Below are positions 7,115 through 13,237 of a DNA stretch of 13,237 nt, in pieces (the first letter of the stretch is position 1; each line of letters begins with the position of its first letter). This stretch comes from Schlesneria sp. GTDB lineage: Bacteria > Planctomycetota > Planctomycetia > Planctomycetales > Planctomycetaceae. The notes beneath the pieces are model-generated. The model was not told the origin of the DNA and did not search any database. It saw only the letters and a program-made list of their open reading frames with translations. Where the stretch lies: NCBI GenBank assembly GCA_025353525.1, contig JANXOO010000142.1, forward strand, positions 1-13,237, read 5' to 3'. The position numbers and the translations under genes are program-made.

Positions 7115-8365
7115 TTACGACATGACGACCAATGAACCAACGCCATGCTGAATGTTGACCGCGCTGGTGTATTCCAGTTGAACCGTCAACGCTCCCGTAT
7201 TAATTCTTTTCTGATTGTCGATGATCGATGCCTTGTCCCCGTACATCTGGATCGTGTTCGTGATCGTCATCAATCGCGGATCACCGTCAAAATTGGCGAC
7301 TGCCCCATTGGAAAGGCGAAGTGTGGTGATTGTGCCAGACGAGTTGTAAATCAGCGAACCGCCTTGAATGTCCAGCGTGTTCGTTGTCAGCCCTTCGATA
7401 ACCGTCGTCACCCCTGACAATGGGCCCTGTATCAGTGAGCCCATGTTACATTTCACGGTCAGGATTCCGCCGTTTTTGTAAATCAGCCCGAGAAATGTTC
7501 CCTCACCGCACAACAACACCGCATCCGACTGCGGTTGGCTTGAATACGATGTTCTGATGACCGGGAAGTTTGCCGTCGATCCTAAATAGAATGCCAGACC
7601 GACATCGCCCTTCGTGATGTCCAGTTCGCTCGATGCGTTGCCGCCGATCACCAACACGACCGGGACGAACTGGTCCTGTCGCTGGCCTGTATTAAGCACC
7701 CGCACCGTCGACGTGTTCGCACCGAACGCCAGATTGCATCGCGTCACCAACGGAGCGTTGATAATCACGGTGCCGCCCGCCAGCGTGAGCGAAGTCGTCC
7801 TGTATTCGTTGTACGTTGAATTGGAATCGCTGTTGATCGCTGGCAGCCCGATCGTCCCCGAATACCCCGGATTGACGTTGACTGTGACTCCTGTCAGAGA
7901 ACTGCCGATATTGTATTTGCAAGGCGTCGAGCCCGCGTCAAAAACCAGAGTATCGTTGTTCGCTGGAGCCGATCCGCCTGACCAATTCTGGCCGTTAGTA
8001 AAATCGTTCGGCCCTGTCGCCGCTGTCGTATTGGCAATCGTGAACGTTGCCGCGCCGCTGGTCGAGACTGTGACCAATGACGGCTTTCCGGGACTTCGCC
8101 CTGTCAGAGTCGCCGACGTGTACGGACCTGCCGCAGGCACCCCGCTTGCCACCAATTCGACGAATTCGGAGTTCAACGATGCCCCGAACGATGTCACGAG
8201 TCCCGCCAGAACCGTCGCGACCGTATCCCCGCCCCCGGCAACATACGTCGCGGTCTTACCGTTGATCGTCATCGTGAACGTCTGACTGGCGGCTGTCCCG
8301 GAAAGAGAGATCGTCCAAAGATCCGTCACGTACGCCGCGTTTGCCACCCACCGTTTTGTTGTCAT
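7115..8365 (-). CDS. Beta-rich fibre-like structural protein, 416 aa
   Basis: The N-terminal 115 residues form a Thr/Ser/Ala-rich domain (TDLWTISLSG, FTMTINGKTATY, a GDTVATVLAGLVTSFGASL helix). Then GPNDFTNGQNWSGG and NNDTLVFDAG (about 118-145) open a region of short beta strands with Gly/Asn turns that continues to the end. It resembles a right-handed beta-helix or fibre shaft (SLTLAGGTVIINAP, LDIQGGSLIYNSSG). Such proteins are common as tail fibres or surface adhesins. No signal peptide or membrane anchor is visible, which favours a virion protein. The ATG at 8365 has GAGGG seven bases upstream, overlapping the previous stop. Most of the charge sits at the ends. Fibre versus decoration protein cannot be settled here. 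Confidence 0.72.
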   Translation of the reverse strand: MTTKRWVANAAYVTDLWTISLSGTAASQTFTMTINGKTATYVAGGGDTVATVLAGLVTSFGASLNSEFVELVASGVPAAGPYTSATLTGRSPGKPSLVTVSTSGAATFTIANTTAATGPNDFTNGQNWSGGSAPANNDTLVFDAGSTPCKYNIGSSLTGVTVNVNPGYSGTIGLPAINSDSNSTYNEYRTTSLTLAGGTVIINAPLVTRCNLAFGANTSTVRVLNTGQRQDQFVPVVLVIGGNASSELDITKGDVGLAFYLGSTANFPVIRTSYSSQPQSDAVLLCGEGTFLGLIYKNGGILTVKCNMGSLIQGPLSGVTTVIEGLTTNTLDIQGGSLIYNSSGTITTLRLSNGAVANFDGDPRLMTITNTIQMYGDKASIIDNQKRINTGALTVQLEYTSAVNIQHGVGSLVVMS

Positions 8366-8375
8366 GAATTAACCC

Positions 8376-9107
8376 TCAAAATGAATGCGCGTCGCCGCCA
8401 GCGAACGGCTGTGCCGAGATAAAATCGTATTTCCAGGAGACCTTGCCGTCCAAAACTGTCCCTCGCTGAAGATTGCGATTCTCTCTGGTGATCTGCGACG
8501 CGTTTCCTGTGCTTGTCCGAAGAAATCCCGGAAACAACGGCGGAATCGGATTAGGGGCGGAGAAAGCCGTCTTCACTGACCCTTGCTGAGTGCAATAGTA
8601 CCAGGAGCCGTACGAGACCGTCTGAATGATCGGCGGAGCGTTCTGTGGCAACCGCTCGACGGTCATCGGATTCCCTCCGTTGTCGCTGAACGAGACTTGC
8701 TCTTTGAATTCAAGAATCGTCCCGCGACTCGCCCACGCTTCATCCGTCTGCAGCGCGAACGAAAACGGGATATACGTCACGCCCTGTGCACCCTTCAAAT
8801 CGCTGAATGATGGCATTTGTGTCACCAGAACGCCGCCGAGCGATACTGAATTGTCAAAGTAGAACGGCGTACCTTGAAATCCGGCGCTCAGATTCTGGAA
8901 GGTGAAGGCGTTGATGATATTCGTCATGCTCGACATCAACGCCGACTGCGAAGAATTGTTGACGAGTTTCCCCTTCAGATTCCACTTCCGCCGAATCATG
9001 TGCGGGCGACCCGTTTGCCCGACGATATACGAGTTGTCGATCGACGAGAACGACACCGAACCCGGATCGAACTGAAAACCGCCATATGTAAAAACGCTTA
9101 ATGCCAT
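8376..9107 (-). CDS. Putative distal tail / tail-to-baseplate protein, 243 aa
   Basis: The protein is beta-rich (MALSVFTYGGFQFDPGSV, RPHMIRRKWNLKGKL, then GTPFYFDNSVSLGGVLVTQM and YIPFSFALQT), with a Pro-rich stretch PNPIPPLFPGF near 190. The first 140 residues fit the size and strand pattern of distal-tail (Dit-like or lambda M-like) N-terminal domains. It lies directly after the tape measure gene, where such proteins are encoded. I place the start at the ATG at 9107, which overlaps the upstream stop as TAATG. A TTG four codons earlier (9119) is in frame but less likely. No clear Shine-Dalgarno is seen, consistent with coupled translation. The assignment is inferred from position and fold pattern. 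Confidence 0.7.
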   Translation of the reverse strand: MALSVFTYGGFQFDPGSVSFSSIDNSYIVGQTGRPHMIRRKWNLKGKLVNNSSQSALMSSMTNIINAFTFQNLSAGFQGTPFYFDNSVSLGGVLVTQMPSFSDLKGAQGVTYIPFSFALQTDEAWASRGTILEFKEQVSFSDNGGNPMTVERLPQNAPPIIQTVSYGSWYYCTQQGSVKTAFSAPNPIPPLFPGFLRTSTGNASQITRENRNLQRGTVLDGKVSWKYDFISAQPFAGGDAHSF

Positions 9108-11428
9108 TATTGAAACCAATGCTGGAAGTTGAGTAACGTCGATTTCCTGATCGCTGCTTTTTCCTCAAGGTTTTGCTTTATTTTTGCTACCAGCGACTCA
9201 TAATCGATAGCCTTCTCAATGGCGTCACCCAGTTGTTTTGCCGCCTTGTCGATGTCGCCTGCTCCTTTTTGAACACCTTCCCCCGCCGCCGCCGCTTGAG
9301 GTTCAGTCAACGCATCGACCTTTACTTTCACTCGTTCACGTTCTTTGACCGTGTCTTCGTTGTTCGTGTGCTCAATGCCGAATTTCTGATCCGTCGCGAT
9401 TGACTGTTCTTCAAACACGCCTTTGTATTTGTTGTTCGAGGAGATCAGCACCCGACCTTCCTCCTGCGTAAACGTTTCCAGCCCCTGGTTTTTGTCGCGA
9501 CCTGCCGCGATATTCTTTTCCTGACCTGCCTTGATGCGTTTCGCCTTGTCCTGAATCCTCTTTTCCTGGTGAAGATCGCCGAAGTCTCTTGAACCGGACC
9601 CGATCATCGCATTCCGGAATCGCTCTTTCTCGACTTTCACAAGGTTGTATGCGTCTTGTTGAAGATCCTTCATATTCTTGCCTTGTTTGGCATATTCGGC
9701 GGTGATCTGCTGAATAAGGTCAAGCTCCTGCTTTTTCTGTGTTGCAATCGAATCCTTGACGCCCTGAACATCTGCACTTTTGTTTTTCGTCGCCTCGTCC
9801 ACAGCGTCCAAATGACCGTATTTCTCCTCGCGCTGCACTTTCGTCAATCCGTCTTTTTTGCTGGGTGAAGAAGCCAAATCTGCAATAATTCCGAGAGGCC
9901 CAAACGAGGACGCCGCCATCGTCTTACCCCTAGACCACCAGGTGTCCCTCTCTTCCTCCGGCACAGGCTTGATTTCGTCCGCCGCCTTCTGGTGACTGTT
10001 GATTGTGTTGTCCCAGCGTTGCTCCAGTTCCGGCAGACCCTTTTCCAGCGTGCTTCTGCTCTTGCCGATCAATCCACGTTGTGTCTCAAGCTGCTGTATT
10101 TTCGCCACGCCTTCATTGTGACTGTGTACTCGTTCTTCAGCGTTCTCCCTGAATTGCCGCCACTCACCGCGATCTTGAGCACTCCGCGAATAGTCGGCAT
10201 CCGTGGCCCGGTTTGTGGCTTCAACGTTCTTTGAACGCTGTATGTGAGCAATCGTTTCCTGTTCATTTCGGAGCGGTGTATTCCTCGCCCGCATCAAATC
10301 ATCATTGCTTTCGCGCCTCATCGCGGCGGATTGCCGTCTCGCTGATCGTTCGGCGTCTTCCCCCGCCTCGTTCCAGTATTCCCTGGTTCTTTCGCGTGAC
10401 TCTGCCAGAATCGCGTTGTAGGCGACAAGAGCGGCGCCAATAGTTGCAATCACCGCGCCCCACGGCCCCATTTTTCCGACCGCACCCGCAGCCATATTCC
10501 CGAACGATTCGATCATGACGATTGATTGCATCATGTCTTGTGACGATTTGTCGGTCGCTGCCGACATTTGCGTCAGGCCCTTTGACAAGCTGATCGCCCC
10601 GCCAACCGCCTGAGAATCAGCCGCCTTTGGCGCCTCTTGCTGATGCTGACGGTCGCGCATGATTTTGGAATAGCTGCTGACAGCGTCTTTGGCAGTGTTG
10701 TCGTAGGCTCGCTCTTCGTCTGCTGCCTGCTTGTCAGATGCCTTTTTTGCTGACCGTGCGAGGTTATCCCGCTCCCTCATGATCTTCGAGTAATTGCTTA
10801 CCGCTGTCGCCGCTTCCTTGTCGTACCGGCGCTCAGCGTCCTTTTCAGCTTTTGCGTGATTCCGCTCCGAGTTCTCTCGCTCCCGGTCGTCTTCCTTGAT
10901 TTTCGCTTCCGACCGTTTTTTGACATCCTCGACATGGTCCTCGAAATGGTCCGGCGACATCTTGTCGAGAATGCCACCTAAAGCCGGATTTGATCGCTGT
11001 CGTTTGATTTCTTCTTCAGTCGCACTTTGAGCACGGTCGTCGACCGACGCCCGGTAGCCAATCGTGCCGATTTTCGGTATCCCCGACCCCGTATTTTCAG
11101 AACTGAAAATGCTCGATGCTCGTTGTGCTGCACTTACGCCAGTTGCGGTTCCCCCGGACCTGGCCGCCTGAACCGCCGACGAGTCGAATGGCGGAATCTG
11201 AATGCCACCAACAGAATCAGTGAAACGGGCCTTGAGCTGGTCGATTGCTGCAACCGCTTGTGAGATGTCGATATTGCCAAATGTCATCCCCGACAAAACT
11301 TCGGTGAATTGAGTCCTGACTTGCGCGACTGCTGCCGTCGCTTGCGAGACATCGAGCGGACCGAGTGCCATCCGCCCGGTTTCGACGGAGACCTTTATGA
11401 CGACATCGCGAATCGTTTCGCCACTCAT
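9107..11428 (-). CDS. Tail tape measure protein, 773 aa
   Basis: The sequence is long and mostly helical, rich in Glu, Lys, Arg, Ala and Gln, with coiled-coil stretches at about 160-265, 345-480 and 555-645. One hydrophobic segment (about 309-340) has the form GNMAAGAVGKMGPWGAV followed by IATIGAALVAYNA. Tape measure proteins set tail length and assist DNA entry; the hydrophobic segment is typical. Two internal repeats are visible. LDVSQATAAV...FTEVLSG (25-47) pairs with IDISQAVAAI...FTDSVGG (53-75). RYDKEAATAVSNYSKIMRER (200-219) pairs with AYDNTAKDAVSSYSKIMRDR (241-260). The ATG at 11428 overlaps the frameshifted chaperone stop as ATGA, with GGGGATGA just upstream. A chaperone-then-tape-measure order is the classic siphovirus arrangement. 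No peptidase or lysozyme domain is evident. Confidence 0.85.
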   Translation of the reverse strand: MSGETIRDVVIKVSVETGRMALGPLDVSQATAAVAQVRTQFTEVLSGMTFGNIDISQAVAAIDQLKARFTDSVGGIQIPPFDSSAVQAARSGGTATGVSAAQRASSIFSSENTGSGIPKIGTIGYRASVDDRAQSATEEEIKRQRSNPALGGILDKMSPDHFEDHVEDVKKRSEAKIKEDDRERENSERNHAKAEKDAERRYDKEAATAVSNYSKIMRERDNLARSAKKASDKQAADEERAYDNTAKDAVSSYSKIMRDRQHQQEAPKAADSQAVGGAISLSKGLTQMSAATDKSSQDMMQSIVMIESFGNMAAGAVGKMGPWGAVIATIGAALVAYNAILAESRERTREYWNEAGEDAERSARRQSAAMRRESNDDLMRARNTPLRNEQETIAHIQRSKNVEATNRATDADYSRSAQDRGEWRQFRENAEERVHSHNEGVAKIQQLETQRGLIGKSRSTLEKGLPELEQRWDNTINSHQKAADEIKPVPEEERDTWWSRGKTMAASSFGPLGIIADLASSPSKKDGLTKVQREEKYGHLDAVDEATKNKSADVQGVKDSIATQKKQELDLIQQITAEYAKQGKNMKDLQQDAYNLVKVEKERFRNAMIGSGSRDFGDLHQEKRIQDKAKRIKAGQEKNIAAGRDKNQGLETFTQEEGRVLISSNNKYKGVFEEQSIATDQKFGIEHTNNEDTVKERERVKVKVDALTEPQAAAAGEGVQKGAGDIDKAAKQLGDAIEKAIDYESLVAKIKQNLEEKAAIRKSTLLNFQHWFQ

Positions 11429-12233
11429 TTCATCCCCATCGCATGACGCAACAATTCTGATTGAAGATCCTCTTGACGCCGATGCTCCGCGAGGTCTTCC
11501 ACGTCGCGAATCGCCGCTGCATTGCGACGCACCACGGGATCATCGGGAAACTGATTGACGGCCCGGCATTCCCGGTAGTGCTCGTAGCATCGTTCGTTTT
11601 CGGACATCAGAGACCGCGGGCTTTCGGGATTCCCTTTCGGGCAACCCTTATCCGTACGACATGGGGCCGGGAAGATCGGCAATCGCTCTACGATTTTCCC
11701 GTCGCGCCCGCGTGTCATCGTTCCGTCGTCCTCAAATTCATACTTCAGGCAACGCGCACACGACCGCGTTGCGACTTCCGGGTGCCTGAGCTTCAGCCAG
11801 ACACCCTTTCGAAGTTTCCCACCATATCCGCGTCCGATTTTGGTTTTTCCGTCGCCGGTGGTTTCGCGTCGCTCACTTGCGACCCTCGCACGATGCGGTA
11901 AAGAATCCCGAACAAACCAGGATTGATTCGCGAGCAAGTGTCAGCCGAAACAGGCACGGAAAGTCCCTTTGAGTTCTTCAAATTCCATGACTTGACCTTT
12001 TCCGCCACAAATTCGCTCGCCAGCTTTTCGGCCTGAACGGCGGATTCCGGGTCGCGGTCTTCGTCTTGCAACGCAATTCGCACCCTGGCGTCGTGCCGGA
12101 TCACTTCCGACCGGGTCGCAACGCGATACGTGAATTCGAGCGGAGCCCACAATGTTTCACCGGATTTCCCGGCTGGGGGCGCCGCAATGTATCCGTCGTC
12201 TCGTGTGTAGCCGTCTTCAATATAGCTGGTCAT
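11425..12233 (-). CDS. Long tail assembly chaperone made by -1 frameshift, 269 aa
   Basis: This is the predicted gpGT-like product. It reads the 146-aa frame to codon 140 (AAC, 11814-11816), slips back one base, and continues in the -1 frame to the stop at 11425-11427, adding 129 residues. The -1 frame has no ATG before 11718, which would discard its first two conserved-looking cysteines; only a TTG at 11937 precedes it. A separate gene is therefore a poor explanation. The extension carries CARC (fusion residues 159-162), then C192, C198, C216 and C223, a possible zinc site, and ends in a charged helix. In lambda the extension recruits tail tube protein while the shared domain coats the tape measure protein. 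The stop overlaps the tape measure start as ATGA. Coordinates are the outer span, with one base read twice at 11814. Confidence 0.75.
11780..11820 (-). promoter_or_regulatory. Programmed -1 ribosomal frameshift signal
   Basis: On the minus strand the chaperone frame reads GTG GGA AAC, giving the canonical slippery heptamer G GGA AAC (11820-11814). After a 7-base spacer TTCGAAA (11813-11807) comes a stem-loop. Its 5' arm GGGTGTCTG (11806-11798) pairs over 9 bp, with one G-U, with CAGGCACCC (11788-11780) across the loop GCTGAAGCT. The zero-frame TGA (11795-11793) sits in the loop. Heptamer type, spacer length and stem all fit known -1 frameshift sites; lambda uses G GGA AAG at the same gene position. 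Confidence 0.8.
11793..12233 (-). CDS. Short tail assembly chaperone (gpG-like), 146 aa
   Basis: The product starts MTSYIEDGYTRDDGYIAAPP and has a core about 30-118: LEFTYRVATRSEVIRHDARV, a helix AEKLASEFVAEKVKSWNL, then SKGLSVPVSADTC and INPGLFGILYRIVRG. The W-x-L...G...V-x-V...I..L...L..I..I pattern and length fit a tail assembly chaperone, as does its place just before the tape measure gene. Residues 119-146 are a Pro/Lys-rich tail that ends six codons after the slippery site. I place the start at the ATG at 12233. The frame is open to an ATG at 12401, but that segment lies over palindromic repeat DNA and looks noncoding. It is the first gene of the tail module in view; no tail tube gene is found upstream. 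Confidence 0.75.
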   Translation of the reverse strand: MTSYIEDGYTRDDGYIAAPPAGKSGETLWAPLEFTYRVATRSEVIRHDARVRIALQDEDRDPESAVQAEKLASEFVAEKVKSWNLKNSKGLSVPVSADTCSRINPGLFGILYRIVRGSQVSDAKPPATEKPKSDADMVGNFERVSG

Positions 12234-12324
12234 TGGGGTCTTTCTTTTGGGTTTCTGATTGATTGCCGCAGTAACGAACACCGCAATTGGAGTTGCATAT
12301 CGGCCCAAGGGGCCAGCGATTCGA

Positions 12325-12581
12325 ATAGCCAGGGTCGGAGTCTTCGGAGGCCCTGGGAACATTGCCATCCAGACCCACTTCAGGCCCAACGGGTCGGACA
12401 TTCGCTTTTTTTATACCGCACGTGATGAACTCTTCGCGTTTGATTTGAGTTGAAACGTCATTATGAAGTTCGACATCCGGGTTAAATCGTCGATTAGTCG
12501 AATTGTCGACCCGTTGGGCCTTAATGCGGTTTTTCGGAACGCCGTTGTCCAGGGCCTCCGAAGACTCCGACCGCTGGCTAT
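12325..12581. repeat. Inverted pair of palindromic intergenic elements
   Basis: Two copies of an element of about 75 bp face each other. A 24-bp block at 12333-12356 is the exact reverse complement of 12549-12572, and AGGCCCAACGGGTCG (12382-12396) is the exact reverse complement of 12507-12521. Each copy is itself palindromic in part (CCAGGG...CCCTGG). The pair could fold into a large cruciform or transcript hairpin beginning 92 bp upstream of the chaperone start. It resembles the REP-like GCCCAACGGGC / CCCTGG intergenic repeats I associate with planctomycete genomes. Confidence 0.75.
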
Positions 12582-12641
12582 GGGAATTCATGGTCCGTTG
12601 GACCGAAAGACCTCTCGAAACGGTTTTCGTTTTCCGCGTTC

Positions 12642-12668
12642 GAAATCCCGACAATTTCGAAATTCGCC
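12642..12668. repeat. 27-bp direct repeat, right copy
   Basis: This is an exact copy of positions 1-27, including the palindrome AATTTCGAAATT (12653-12664). It lies in the gene-free upstream end. The flanking sequences of the two copies do not match on the visible side. Confidence 0.85.
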
Positions 12669-12801
12669 GATGGCCGCAAATACGCGTCCCGAAACAATTC
12701 GCGTCACCCTTAGGGCCGGCACATCACCTGCTGGCGGAACCATTTTGGCTGAAACTGACCGAATCGCTCGGCGATATGATGCAGAGAAATGCGACGAGTT
12801 T

Positions 12802-12942
12802 TTACCACGAGACGCAGAGGCACGTTGCAAGGGCGCTCCAGGAGACTGACAGGGGTTTCTCGTTTCTTCGTTCGTGCATGGCATTTTCCGGGGAGTCATT
12901 ATTTCTGTCTTGTCTTCTCTGTGCCTCTGTGTCTCTGTGGTT
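12802..12942. repeat. Third CCACAGAG-family inverted-repeat element (degenerate)
   Basis: The left arm TTACCACGAGACGCAGAGGC (12802-12821) has diverged. The right arm (12915-12942) reads TTCTCTGTGCCTCTGTGTCTC and ends GTGG. The element is of the same family as 1169-1387 and 3300-3520. The surrounding 12234-13237 stretch of about 1 kb has no convincing gene on either strand, only repeats. Confidence 0.7.
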
Positions 12943-13237
12943 CACTCTTCAATTCGTGTTTTTTATGTTGGAGCGGGCGTTTGTTTCGGGATGAGGAATT
13001 CGTTATTGGCCTTTGTCATGTGGCCAGACGCAGCGACGTGGCGGCTCGGTCGGAACCTCGCCCTCCCATAATGCGGATTCTCCTTTTCTTGTTTGTCTTC
13101 TCTGTGCCTCTGTGTCTCTGTGGTTCACTCTTCAATTCGTGTTCTTTATGTTGGAGCGGGCGTTTGCTTCGGGATGAGGAATTCGTTATTGGTCTTTGTC
13201 ATGTGGCCAGACGCAGCGACGTGGCGGCTCGGTCGGA
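12911..13237. repeat. Tandem duplication, 183-bp period, running off the window
   Basis: Positions 12911-13054 and 13094-13237 are 144-bp direct copies, offset by 183 bp, differing at about three positions by my count (T/C differences only). Each copy includes one right arm of the CCACAGAG family. The second copy is cut by the window end, so more units may follow. The small number of differences points to a recent duplication. Confidence 0.9.

Noticed and set aside
7614..8285. 223-codon open frame on the plus strand
   Set aside because: It lies wholly antisense to the fibre-like gene, whose frame has sensible strand periodicity, start and ribosome binding site. It is a shadow of biased codon use.
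11425..11937. Separate 170-codon gene starting with TTG at 11937
   Set aside because: The start has no support, the first 40 codons only shadow the chaperone frame, and the frameshift signal explains expression better.
12234..12401. Longer start for the chaperone frame at 12401
   Set aside because: The added part covers a palindromic repeat and reads as low-information sequence; the ATG at 12233 begins just before the plausible domain.
12405..12440. TATAAA-like -10 box on the minus strand (TGCGGTATAAAA)
   Set aside because: No fitting -35 box at the usual spacing, so I do not call a promoter.
12217..12654. 145-codon minus-strand frame over the inverted repeats
   Set aside because: It consists largely of the repeat pair read in one frame, overlaps the chaperone start, and has no recognisable domain.
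12463..12994. Plus-strand frames of 128 and 163 codons
   Set aside because: They run through the palindromic and CCACAGAG repeats, have unlikely composition and no motif or ribosome binding site.
12911..13237. Possible CRISPR array
   Set aside because: The unit is 183 bp with 144 bp conserved and includes what would be spacers; it is a plain tandem duplication.

Overview
The window looks like planctomycete-type chromosomal DNA, or a prophage integrated in such a chromosome. GC content looks moderate. Intergenic stretches carry a dispersed inverted-repeat family with the core CCACAGAGACGCAGAGG and its reverse complement, plus palindromic GGCCCAACGGGTCG / CCAGGG...CCCTGG elements; I associate both with Planctomycetes and related phyla. 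This host call is inference: there is no rRNA, tRNA or housekeeping gene to anchor it. All convincing genes lie on the minus strand, so the biological order runs from high to low coordinates.

Positions 13237-12234 (upstream end) hold no convincing gene. They contain a 183-bp-period tandem duplication running off the window, inverted-repeat arms, a 27-bp sequence also found at position 1, and a 257-bp inverted pair of palindromic elements. Positions 12233-5268 are a compact siphovirus-like tail module: a tail assembly chaperone with a -1 frameshift extension, a tape measure protein, a distal-tail-like protein, a beta-rich fibre-like protein and a hub-like protein. Genes overlap by ATGA or TAATG, or sit 10-15 bases apart. 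Positions 5271-3536 continue the run with two Cys/poly-Ser proteins, a small Cys-cluster protein and a short unknown protein, mostly translationally coupled. Two larger genes follow, each preceded by an inverted-repeat island: a two-domain GT25-like glycosyltransferase (3253-1511) and a DNase II-family nuclease (1135-29).

The two strongest observations are these. First, the chaperone gene has a complete programmed -1 frameshift signal: slippery heptamer G GGA AAC, a 7-nt spacer and a 9-bp stem-loop. It would make a 146-aa short and a 269-aa long product, like lambda gpG/gpGT. Second, the last gene is a clear DNase II homologue, a family best known from animal lysosomes, with its HxK motifs and RGGG block intact but no signal peptide.

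No terminase, portal, capsid, tail tube, integrase or lysis gene is in view. I therefore cannot tell a complete prophage from a remnant, a tailocin or a gene-transfer-agent-like particle.
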